Source: DASREM01 sp035652095 (GTDB lineage: Bacteria > Acidobacteriota > Terriglobia > Terriglobales > Acidobacteriaceae). From it: a stretch of DNA of 64,000 nucleotides. Under the pieces are notes generated by a model. The model ran no database searches, was not told the origin of the DNA, and worked only from the letters and a program-made list of their open reading frames with translations. The position numbers were made by a program, and so were the translations under genes. How positions within the stretch are numbered: position 1 is the first letter of the stretch; the number at the start of each line of letters is the position of its first letter. The stretch spans positions 124,001 to 188,000 of the forward strand of contig DASREM010000056.1 in NCBI GenBank assembly GCA_035652095.1, written 5' to 3'. Shown piece by piece: positions 7,203 to 15,392 of this stretch.

Positions 7203-9119
7203 TTAGGCGGACGTCAGATGACCCCGAACGGCATGGAGCAGTTGTTCGGCGGAGAATGGTTTTTCCAGAACGGACGAACTAGTGCAGTAGTTGCCGGCCA
7301 GTAATACATCGCTGTATCCGGACATCAACATGATTTTTGAAGAGGGGCGCAGGCTTCGAAATTTCTCCGCCAACTCGGTTCCATCCAAGTCGCTTCGCAA
7401 GTCCACATCCGTGATCAGCAGGTCGATGATGTTGTCATGCGTTCGGGCAATCTCCAGCGCATCTTCCGGGCTGGCCGCGAGCAGCACGCGATAGCTTTCG
7501 CTCTCCAGCACCTCGCACAGCATTTCCGAGAGCCCAGGCTCATCTTCAACGACCAGCACCGTTGCTGGCTTGTTCGAGAGCGGCACCCCTTTACCTGGTC
7601 GCTGCGGCTGCTCGACCTCGATCGTTTCAACCATCGTGGGAAAGTAGATCGAAAATTTACTGCCCTTGCCAACTTTACTCTCGACCGTGATGTACCCTCC
7701 GCTCTGTTTCACGATGCCGTAAATGATCGAGAGACCAAGCCCGGTGCCTTTGCCACATCCCTTGGTAGTGAAAAACGGCTCGAAGATTCGGGACGCGATC
7801 TCCTCTTCCATTCCAAGCCCGGTGTCGGCGACAGAGACCATCACATAGGTTCCTGCATTCACCCGTGGAAGGTTGATCTGATAAGACTCCACATTCGCTG
7901 TGCTGATGAGAAGTTGTCCACCGCCGGGCATGGCGTCACGGGCGTTTAGCGCCAGGTTCATCAGTACCTGTTCGATCTGTAGCGGGTCGACTTTGACACT
8001 TCGCAGGTCGGGGGCCAGTTCCATCGCAAGATCGATATTGTGACTGATCACCGGTTGCAACATCTTCGCAAAGTGAGCTACCAGATCATTCAGATCGACT
8101 ACCTTTGCCTGCATCAATTGCTTACGGCTGAAGGCGAGCAATTGGCGTGTCAAGGCTGCCGCTGCCTCAGCGGCTCGCCGGACTCCTGCAGCGTGTCTCG
8201 CCGAAGGCGAGGACTCCGGCAGGTCGCGCTGCATCATCTCCGCATAGCCGAGAATTACCCCCAGTAGATTATTGAAATCGTGCGCGAGCCCTCCCGCGAG
8301 CACTCCGATTGCTTCCAACCGCTGCGATTGGGATACCTGCTCCTGCAGGCGCTTACGCTCGGTGATGTCATGCATCGCGATCATGGCCCCGAGTTTTTGG
8401 CCGCGAGCACCGGTCAGCGGCCGGCCACTCACCAAGACCGAACGCGTATCACCGTTCTTCGGAACCAGCTTGACCTCAAGATCACGGAATCGCTCCCCGT
8501 GTAACGCGCGGTACAAGGGAATTTGTTCCAGTTTGGCCGGCGTCTTTTCGTCTTCCAGGTAAATGCCGTATTCCTGCGCCCACTTCTCCGGAGGGAAGGG
8601 GTGTACCGCGCCTCCCAAAATTTCAGAACTCGCGCGATTGAAGCGGGTGATTCTGCCCTCGGCATCGCATGCAACGATGCCTTCCGCCATATTCTCCAGA
8701 ACCGCTTCCAGGAATTCGCGCTCATGCCGTAGCAACGCTTCTGCGCGCTTACGTTCCGTGACGTCATGAGCCATTCCGCGCACTATGGGGGTTGGTAGTC
8801 CTTCAGTACGCAAGGTGTTTCGATATTCCCAGAAGCGCCGCTCGCCAGTACGCGTCATAAGGACCAACATGCCTTCAGCGGTGCCCGTCTTCTTGACCCT
8901 GTCCAGATAAACTTCGAATTGATCACGAACTTCGGGAGCAAGCAGTTCGCGCATTGGAATCTTCAGCAGTTCCTCGACCTCGTATCCGAGGATTCGCGCA
9001 GGAGCGGGATTTACCGATAGAAGTCTTCCTTCCAGATCATGCGTGCACAACAGGTCCTGGCTATGCTCAACCAGGTCTTTGTACAGGTCCGCATTTGAAG
9101 GCGACGGCGGGTGAGCCAC
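7203..9119 (-). CDS. PAS-PAS hybrid sensor histidine kinase with C-terminal receiver
   Basis: A 638-aa soluble two-component hybrid kinase. The GTG start at 9117-9119 is preceded by AGAGG at 6-base spacing. Two PAS domains occupy about 8-125 and 130-255, each ending in the HDVTERK/HDITERK signature. HisKA follows with phospho-acceptor His280 in LAHDFNNLLG, then HATPase_c with N box (LMNLALNARDAMPGGG), G1 (DTGLGM) and G2 (GKGTGLGLSI). The receiver domain starts near 520 (ATVLVVEDEPG), with phospho-Asp571 in LLITDVD and a conserved Lys in EKPFS. There is no membrane segment, so the signal is probably cytoplasmic (redox, small ligand or partner protein). No cognate response regulator is adjacent. 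The HDFNN H-box is characteristic of kinases regulating sigma-54-type or orphan regulators (family knowledge). Confidence 0.95.
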   Translation of the reverse strand: MAHPPSPSNADLYKDLVEHSQDLLCTHDLEGRLLSVNPAPARILGYEVEELLKIPMRELLAPEVRDQFEVYLDRVKKTGTAEGMLVLMTRTGERRFWEYRNTLRTEGLPTPIVRGMAHDVTERKRAEALLRHEREFLEAVLENMAEGIVACDAEGRITRFNRASSEILGGAVHPFPPEKWAQEYGIYLEDEKTPAKLEQIPLYRALHGERFRDLEVKLVPKNGDTRSVLVSGRPLTGARGQKLGAMIAMHDITERKRLQEQVSQSQRLEAIGVLAGGLAHDFNNLLGVILGYAEMMQRDLPESSPSARHAAGVRRAAEAAAALTRQLLAFSRKQLMQAKVVDLNDLVAHFAKMLQPVISHNIDLAMELAPDLRSVKVDPLQIEQVLMNLALNARDAMPGGGQLLISTANVESYQINLPRVNAGTYVMVSVADTGLGMEEEIASRIFEPFFTTKGCGKGTGLGLSIIYGIVKQSGGYITVESKVGKGSKFSIYFPTMVETIEVEQPQRPGKGVPLSNKPATVLVVEDEPGLSEMLCEVLESESYRVLLAASPEDALEIARTHDNIIDLLITDVDLRSDLDGTELAEKFRSLRPSSKIMLMSGYSDVLLAGNYCTSSSVLEKPFSAEQLLHAVRGHLTSA

Positions 9120-9378
9120 GTGGAACCTCTGCAGCGATCGGATTCCGTGTTACGGCATTTTATCCCAGCCCCGGTCTGTCCGGTAATTGCGTTCGATGGC
9201 TGAAAAGCCGCACGAGCCGAATCGTGTCGCGTAAGGCAATGGAGCGAAGCTTAGAACTTGAACTGACTCGGGACTGCGGTTCTCACCGTGCGTGCTCCGG
9301 GTAAGGGAATTTCGCCCCATCATCTCGCACGTTCTTGGAGGCTGGCAGGCATGCGAGACGGAAGCATAATCAGTCAGG

Positions 9379-10128
9379 TTACCGTCTTTGATTCACTTCG
9401 TCGCGCGCAATCACGCCGTCCTTGATGTGGATGACGCGGTGGGCATATTCCGCGATGTCGTGCTCATGGGTGACCAGCACGATGGTGTTGCCGCCCGCGT
9501 GCAAGCGATCGAATAATGCCATGATCTCGTTTCCGGTCTGAGAATCAAGATTCCCCGTCGGTTCGTCCGCCAGAATGATCGAAGGACGGTTCACCAGAGC
9601 ACGCGCAATCGCTACTCGCTGTCGCTGTCCACCGGAAAGCTCGTTGGGCTTGTGGTTCATGCGAGATTCCATGCCTACAGAAGTCAGCGCATCCTTGGCA
9701 CGCTGCAGCCGTTCTTCATTGGGAATCCCGGCATAGATCAGCGGCAACTCTACGTTGTGCAGGGCCGTGGCGCGCGCCAGCAAATTGAAGGTCTGAAACA
9801 CGAAACCGATTTCCTTGTTTCGAATGCGCGCCAGTTCGTCATCATCCAGTTCGCTGACCTGCTGACCGTTCAACCAGTACTGTCCCTTGGTGGGAGAATC
9901 GAGGCAACCGATCAAATTCATCAACGTTGACTTGCCCGAACCTGACGGCCCCATGATCGCCACATATTCGTTTCGCGCAATACGGAGGTTCACCCCGCGC
10001 AGCGCATGCACCTGCTGCTCGGAGTCCATGTCATAGGTTTTCCAGAGGTCCACGGTTGAGATCATGTACGACTCGGGAGGAGCCGACACCTGGGGCTGCT
10101 GCATGCTGATCACTTCTGCCGTTGCCAT
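9379..10128 (-). CDS. ABC transporter ATPase, MacB/LolD type
   Basis: A 249-aa ATP-binding subunit energising export or lipoprotein-type extraction at the inner membrane. The ATG at 10126-10128 follows AGGAGAAGAGG, so it is preferred over an in-frame start nine codons upstream. Walker A GPSGSGKS is at 60-67, the Q-loop is in GFVFQTFNLL, the signature is LSGGQRQRVAIARAL, Walker B is IILADEPTGNLD and the switch His is in LVTHEHD. The LARATALHNVELPL segment is typical of the MacB/LolD/FtsE branch. It follows the membrane-fusion adaptor gene by 94 bp on the same strand, so the two form an operon. No permease gene is in the window; the partner must be encoded elsewhere. Confidence 0.93.
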   Translation of the reverse strand: MATAEVISMQQPQVSAPPESYMISTVDLWKTYDMDSEQQVHALRGVNLRIARNEYVAIMGPSGSGKSTLMNLIGCLDSPTKGQYWLNGQQVSELDDDELARIRNKEIGFVFQTFNLLARATALHNVELPLIYAGIPNEERLQRAKDALTSVGMESRMNHKPNELSGGQRQRVAIARALVNRPSIILADEPTGNLDSQTGNEIMALFDRLHAGGNTIVLVTHEHDIAEYAHRVIHIKDGVIARDEVNQRR

Positions 10129-10223
10129 CCTCTTCTCCTGGTCCTCTGGGGACAAGCCATACTCCGAACTTGGTGTGGTGTTAGACGGGCCTTGTGGTCA
10201 ATCGTTAGGAGATCGCAAGCACG

Positions 10224-11609
10224 CTAACCCTCGTTGTTTTCTTCCTTCTTCGGTGCCGTATTATCTACTTTGACGCTAGCCCCGGGCCGCATGGTTCGCA
10301 AGGCCTTGTAGCTGCCGGTAACGATCTCGTCACCCTCACGCAATCCCTGCAAGATCTCAACCTCTGTGGTTCCGGTGATCCCGGTCCGAACCGGCACAAA
10401 CTCCGCCTTTTTCTCGCGGATCACAAACACTCCCTGGAGTTCCTCATTGTTTTTCGCGGTGGAGGTTTGCGGGCCGGCAGCCTGCACCGATCCTTTGTCG
10501 TCGACCCGGGACCGAAGGTCTGACTGGCTCCTTACCGTGAGTGCCTGGATCGGAATCGTGAGCACATTGGTGCGCGTGGCCGTCGTAATCTTCGCCGTCG
10601 CCGACAACCCCGGACGCAAGTCCTGCGGTGGGTTGCTTATGGTCACCACGACTTTGAAGTCCTTCGCTTCCTGGCTCGCGGTGGTCTGCTGCGAGGTGGA
10701 AACCCCGGTTGAGCGAACGATCGCGTTGTTGCCGATCTCTGAAACAAATGCCTTAAAGACCTGCTTGGGAATCGCGTCAATGCTGACTTCCGCGGGTTGC
10801 CCCACAGCCACATTCACGATATCGGTTTCGTCCACCTTCACTTCCGCCGTAATGACGGACATGTCCGCAAGGGTCATCAGAGTCGAACCGGGCGAATTCT
10901 GGATTCCAATCACCACGGTTTCGCCCTCTCGAACCGGAAGGTTTGTAATGACCCCGTCAAAAGGCGCTTGATACGCCGTTTTTTGGAGCACGTCGGCAAC
11001 CCGCGTCAAGTTCGCCTTTGCCTGGCCAATTCTGCGCTCAGCTGATTCTTTCTGGGCTCTCGCCTGCACGATTCGCGCTTCGGCCTGGGCCAGTCCCGCC
11101 ACCGCTGACGCGTAAGCATTCTTGCGGCTGTCAAACTCCGAGGTCGCAATCAGCTGTTCCTTGTACAGCGACTGTGCCCGGTCCCAATCCAGCTTCATGC
11201 GATCCGCATCAGCCTTGGCTCGCTCCTGGTCGGCGACCGCAGTTTTCAAGGCCGCATCTGCCGCCAAGGCATCTGTCTGGGCCACCTCTAGGGAGGCACG
11301 CGTGGCGTTCACATCGGCTGCGGACTGCACATTCTCAAGTTGAGCCAGCAACTGGCCTCTTTTGACGCGGTCCCCTTCCTTCACATAGAGCTTGGTGATC
11401 TTTCCGAACGCATTGGCTCCGATATTCACGTAAGTCTTTGGCTTCACTTCCCCTGAAGCGCTGACTACCGAGGTGAGATCCAGGCGCTGAACCTTGCTCG
11501 TCTGGACGGTGACTAAATCCTTATGGCTGCGGTAGACAATTCCGCCAACCACGGCGAACAGCACAACTGCTGAACCCACCCCAATGGTGACCTTCTTCCA
11601 GGCGCGCAT
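10224..11609 (-). CDS. Periplasmic adaptor (membrane-fusion) subunit, MacA/HlyD type
   Basis: A 461-aa adaptor linking an inner-membrane ABC transporter to an outer-membrane channel. The start is set at the ATG 11607-11609 (MRAWKKVTIG); a TTG four codons earlier is possible. One N-terminal transmembrane helix (about 8-26, VGSAVVLFAVVGGIVY) is followed by the first half of a lipoyl/barrel-sandwich domain (EVKPKTYVNIGANAFGKI...VKEGDRVKRGQLLAQLE). A long Ala-rich coiled-coil hairpin covers about 90-200. The second lipoyl half (QAPFDGVITNLPVREGE), a beta-barrel and a membrane-proximal domain come next, and the protein ends in a short acidic/basic tail. Upstream partner of the ABC ATPase. Divergent from the GWxTD gene across about 290 bp that must hold both promoters; no clear consensus is seen there. 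Confidence 0.92.
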   Translation of the reverse strand: MRAWKKVTIGVGSAVVLFAVVGGIVYRSHKDLVTVQTSKVQRLDLTSVVSASGEVKPKTYVNIGANAFGKITKLYVKEGDRVKRGQLLAQLENVQSAADVNATRASLEVAQTDALAADAALKTAVADQERAKADADRMKLDWDRAQSLYKEQLIATSEFDSRKNAYASAVAGLAQAEARIVQARAQKESAERRIGQAKANLTRVADVLQKTAYQAPFDGVITNLPVREGETVVIGIQNSPGSTLMTLADMSVITAEVKVDETDIVNVAVGQPAEVSIDAIPKQVFKAFVSEIGNNAIVRSTGVSTSQQTTASQEAKDFKVVVTISNPPQDLRPGLSATAKITTATRTNVLTIPIQALTVRSQSDLRSRVDDKGSVQAAGPQTSTAKNNEELQGVFVIREKKAEFVPVRTGITGTTEVEILQGLREGDEIVTGSYKALRTMRPGASVKVDNTAPKKEENNEG

Positions 11610-11899
11610 TCCAGTTCTCAAGTACTAAGTGCTGCAGAATCTTCGTTCCTGGACAGGCACACATCCTCTGATACGACCCCGCCCGGCCAAAAGTTCCCGA
11701 TGGTCAAAAGCAGGTCGGATAAGCGACGGAAGATTCGCAGGCGTACCCACAATTATAACGTGGCAGGTCTGTTTTCTTGCTTAAAAACAATACATTAGAA
11801 ACATAACAGTCCTGTGTTTTCTTGCCCTTGACCTTGCTTCACGCGCATCAAAGTCATAGAATGGCTACCACCAAAAGTGTTTCCAGAGGTGCCCCTTCT

Positions 11900-13630
11900 A
11901 TGTCCCGGGTAGGCTTTCGTGGTTATTTCGCTTGGACCTTGGTTTTCGTCGTTTGGCTCGGTCTCGGTCTGTCTCGCGCGCAGAATGCGGACGCCGACCA
12001 ATCCGCTCAAGATGCCACACAAGGTCAGTCTGCGAAGGAAGCCGATCCTCTCAAGCGGCCACTCACCGACAAGCAGAAGAAAGCGAATGCCAAGTCGCTG
12101 AAGATCGAGTTAGGCAAGACCTATCGCAAGTGGCTCGACGAAGATGTGCGCTGGATCATCACTGATGAAGAGCGTTCCGCTTTTAAACAGCTCTCCAATG
12201 ACGAAGAGCGCGACCAGTTTATTGAAGCCTTCTGGCAGCGGCGGGACCCCACTCCGGACACGGTTGAAAACGAGTTCAAAGAAGAACACTACCGCCGCAT
12301 TGCATACGCCAATGAACATTTCGCGGCCGGCATTCCCGGCTGGAAGTCCGATCGCGGCCGTATTTACATCCAGTACGGTCCGGCAGACGAGATCGAATCC
12401 CACCCCTCCGGCGGAACCTACGAGCGGCCGATCGACGAAGGCGGCGGTTCGACTTCAACTTTTCCCTTTGAGGACTGGCGTTACCGCTATCTCGAGGGCA
12501 TCGGACAGGAAGTCATCATCGAGTTCGTCGATACCTGCATGTGCGGCGACTACCACATGACCATGGACCGGTCGGAGAAAGACGCGCTGCTCTATACTCC
12601 CAACGGCGGTCTGACTCTTTACGAGCAGTTGGGGACGGCCAGCAAGACTTCGCGCTTCACCAATGGCGGTATTGAGCGGTTGGGATACGGTCCGGGCGGC
12701 GCGCTGAATGCGCAATCGAAAGAATTCGATCGCCTTGAGCAGTTCGCGAAGTTACAGAAGCCGCCGGCTGTGAAGTTCAAAGACCTGGAAGAAGTCGTCA
12801 GCCACAAGATCAGCGTCAACTTGATGCCATTCGATGTGCGCGCCGACTTTGTGAAGGTCACCGGCGATACCGTTCTGGTTCCAGTTACCATCCAAATCAA
12901 GAACCGTGACGTGACCTTCCAGAACAAGGACGGGGTCCAGCGCGGGACCGTGAATATTTTCGGCCGCGTAACCACTCTGAGTGGTCGCATTGCGCAGACG
13001 TTCGAGGATACCGTGCAGCAGGACATCCCCGCCGAGTTGCTACCCAAGGTCACGGAGAACTCTTCGGTGTACTGGAAGGCATTGCCGCTGCGTCCGGGCA
13101 TGTATCGCTTCGATATCGTGGTGAAAGATGTGAATGGCGATCGCGTCGGCACCTGGAGCAAGGGCGTTCGCGTGCCGGATTTCGCCGATGACAAGCTGGA
13201 AGCGTCGTCGCTGATCCTTGCCGATCAGATGGAACCGGTAGCCGCGAAGAACGTGGGAACCGGAAATTTTGTCATCGGACAGACCAAGGTTCGTCCGCGA
13301 GTCAGTCCTTCTGATGGAAAGCCGGTCGTTTTCAAACGCGACCAGAAGCTGAATTTCTGGATGCAGATCTACAACTTGTCGATGGATGACAAGACGCACA
13401 AACCATCGGCCACGGTGGAGTACAACGTGATGAATACCGCAACCAACAAAGCGGTCATTCATACCGTGGAATCCACGGAGCAGATGGGCAATGTGGGCGA
13501 CCAGCTGACGCTGCAGAAAACGCTGGCCGCCGCGAATTTAGGTCCGGGTGTTTACAAGATTCAGATCAAGGTGAACGACAACATTTCCAAGCAGACCGTG
13601 GACCCGTCGGCCACTTTTGCCGTCGAGTAG
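11900..13630 (+). CDS. GWxTD-domain secreted protein
   Basis: A 576-aa exported protein. The ATG at 11900 gives a good signal peptide (RGYFAWTLVFVVWLGLGLSRAQ) with AGAGG about 10 bases upstream, so it is preferred over earlier TTG/ATG codons. Residues about 60-190 carry the GWxTD-family signature: KWLDEDVRWIITDEER, FIEAFWQRRDPTP, EEHYRRIAYANEHF and GWKSDRGRIYIQYGPADEIE (here GWKSD, with Ser for Thr). The rest, to 576, is beta-rich and probably Ig-like (DVTFQNKDGVQRGTVNIFGR...). The function of the family is not established; it is widespread in Acidobacteriota and Bacteroidota. The next gene, a carboxypeptidase-regulatory barrel protein, begins 33 bp downstream and is probably co-transcribed. 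Confidence 0.9.
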   Translation: MSRVGFRGYFAWTLVFVVWLGLGLSRAQNADADQSAQDATQGQSAKEADPLKRPLTDKQKKANAKSLKIELGKTYRKWLDEDVRWIITDEERSAFKQLSNDEERDQFIEAFWQRRDPTPDTVENEFKEEHYRRIAYANEHFAAGIPGWKSDRGRIYIQYGPADEIESHPSGGTYERPIDEGGGSTSTFPFEDWRYRYLEGIGQEVIIEFVDTCMCGDYHMTMDRSEKDALLYTPNGGLTLYEQLGTASKTSRFTNGGIERLGYGPGGALNAQSKEFDRLEQFAKLQKPPAVKFKDLEEVVSHKISVNLMPFDVRADFVKVTGDTVLVPVTIQIKNRDVTFQNKDGVQRGTVNIFGRVTTLSGRIAQTFEDTVQQDIPAELLPKVTENSSVYWKALPLRPGMYRFDIVVKDVNGDRVGTWSKGVRVPDFADDKLEASSLILADQMEPVAAKNVGTGNFVIGQTKVRPRVSPSDGKPVVFKRDQKLNFWMQIYNLSMDDKTHKPSATVEYNVMNTATNKAVIHTVESTEQMGNVGDQLTLQKTLAAANLGPGVYKIQIKVNDNISKQTVDPSATFAVE

Positions 13631-13663
13631 CACCAGCTTGGTTAACTCCCTCAATGGAGTCAC

Positions 13664-15346
13664 ATGATGCTCCGTAAGCTCGGGTTCTTGGTAGTTGCGT
13701 TGGGCCTGGCGCTTCCGGTGTCCGCTGCGGACAAGCCGGGGTCGATCTCCGGGTTTGTGCGCAGTGCGAGCGGGATGCCGCAAATGGGTGCCCTGGTCGA
13801 GGTGCTCGGTTCCGCAGCTCGGTCGCTGAGGGTTTTTACCGACGAGAATGGGTACTACGCTGCTGCCGGTCTTGTCCCCGGCACGTACGACGTTAAGGTT
13901 TCCGCGCCTTCGTTCCTGCCTTCGATTCGTGAGCACGTAGGGTTGCGCGGGGGCGCTGCCGCGGTCGTGAATCTCACGCTGAACACGCTCTTTGACGGTG
14001 TCCAACTCGCACCCTCGCGTCAAGGCTCGGAAGACGATGATTGGAAGTGGGTGCTTCGCACGGTTTCGAACCGGCCCATCCTGCGCGTACTGGAAGACGG
14101 GACCCCCGCGCTAGTCGCGGAAAACAGCAGCCACGAGCTTAAGGGAACGTTGTCTTTTGTGGGCGGTTCCGCCTCCGACGGTTTTGGCAGTGCCTCGGAC
14201 ATGAGCACCGGTTTCCGGGTCGAGAAGTCCATCTTCGCCTCGGATGTCGTCGCTCTGACCGGGAACGTGGACTACAACAGCGGGTCGCCGAATGCGGCGT
14301 TGCGGGCCTCGTTTGAGCATCGCATGAGCAACGGTTCGGTCCCGCGAATTGCGTTGACCATGCGGCGTCTGGCCTCCCCCGACCTGAACCTGAAGAATGC
14401 CGGCATGCAGGCTCTGGCTTTGCAGACCTCCGATCAAGTCACGCTGGGAGACATTCTCGAGCTGAAATTCGGAAGCGAGCTGCAGACCATTCAATTCCTC
14501 GGACGCGTTACTGCGTTTCGTCCCTTCGGGTCCGTGGACCTTCACCTCTCGCCAAACACAGTCGTCGAGTATGCCTATTCCACATCAGAGCCCGACGCCC
14601 GCACCGAAAAGGGGTTCGACTCCGCTCCTGCTGACCTCAGCGAATCGGGTCCGCGCCTGAGCTTGTCTCGATTCTCCCCCGCCCTGGAACATGCGCATCA
14701 TCACGAAATTTCAGTGTCCCGGCGCATGGGGAAGACCAATCTGCAACTCGCCGCTTATTCCGACCGGGTGACAGATCCAGCGTTGACCGGAGTTGGTGAG
14801 GTGAGTTCCGCCAGCGGGGAAGTTCTTCCTGACATTTACTCCTCCAGCTTTACCTACCGCGGGCGCGATCTGGAAACTCACGGGATGCGGCTTGTACTGC
14901 AGCGCAAGATCAGCGCCGATCTGATGGCGACTTTGGACTATGGGTACGGTGGGGTACTGGAACTCTCCAAGTCCGACGTAAATGTCGCGGATGCCACTGA
15001 GTTCACGACGACACGGGACCGCCACAGCCTGGCGGGAAAGGTCAATGGCAAGCTGCCTGGAACCCGCACCGAGTGGGCTGCCTCCTATCGCTGGACCAGC
15101 GGTCAGGCGCTTACCCCCGTGGATTGGTTCAATGCTTCGCCGGGTCAGACAGACCCCTATCTGAGTTTCTTCATCCGGCAACCCATCCCCGGTACCAGCT
15201 TCCTCCCCGGGCATGTGGAGGCGCTGATTGATGTACGCAATCTGCTCGCCCAGGGTTATGTCCCGGTGATCGGGACAGACAAACGCACCGTTTACCTTGT
15301 GCAGTCTGCGCGCTCGGTTCGGGGCGGCGTAGCCTTCACCTTCTAA
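13664..15346 (+). CDS. Outer-membrane barrel candidate with carboxypeptidase-regulatory domain
   Basis: A 560-aa exported protein: signal peptide (LRKLGFLVVALGLALPVSAA), then a carboxypeptidase-D regulatory-like beta-sandwich about residues 25-110 (GSISGFVRSASGMPQMGALVEV, TDENGYYAAAGLVPGTYDVKV). The remainder is built of alternating amphipathic strands and ends in GGVAFTF, a terminal aromatic residue typical of outer-membrane beta-barrels. No TonB plug domain is recognisable, so it is not a full TonB-dependent receptor; it may be a TonB-plugless relative. GGAG lies just upstream of two adjacent ATGs (13664, 13667). It follows the GWxTD gene closely. Function unknown; envelope location is inferred. 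Confidence 0.8.
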   Translation: MMLRKLGFLVVALGLALPVSAADKPGSISGFVRSASGMPQMGALVEVLGSAARSLRVFTDENGYYAAAGLVPGTYDVKVSAPSFLPSIREHVGLRGGAAAVVNLTLNTLFDGVQLAPSRQGSEDDDWKWVLRTVSNRPILRVLEDGTPALVAENSSHELKGTLSFVGGSASDGFGSASDMSTGFRVEKSIFASDVVALTGNVDYNSGSPNAALRASFEHRMSNGSVPRIALTMRRLASPDLNLKNAGMQALALQTSDQVTLGDILELKFGSELQTIQFLGRVTAFRPFGSVDLHLSPNTVVEYAYSTSEPDARTEKGFDSAPADLSESGPRLSLSRFSPALEHAHHHEISVSRRMGKTNLQLAAYSDRVTDPALTGVGEVSSASGEVLPDIYSSSFTYRGRDLETHGMRLVLQRKISADLMATLDYGYGGVLELSKSDVNVADATEFTTTRDRHSLAGKVNGKLPGTRTEWAASYRWTSGQALTPVDWFNASPGQTDPYLSFFIRQPIPGTSFLPGHVEALIDVRNLLAQGYVPVIGTDKRTVYLVQSARSVRGGVAFTF

Positions 15347-15363
15347 GTAATCGAACCCAGGTG

Positions 15364-15391
15364 AAAAAGGCAGGATGGCTCTCGCCTTTTT
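15364..15391. terminator. Bidirectional terminator between convergent genes
   Basis: An AAAAAGGC / GCCTTTTT stem with a 12-base loop lies in the 46-bp gap between the barrel gene and the convergent phosphoesterase gene. A- and T-rich stem ends on both strands allow function in either direction. Confidence 0.65.
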
Positions 15392-15392
15392 G

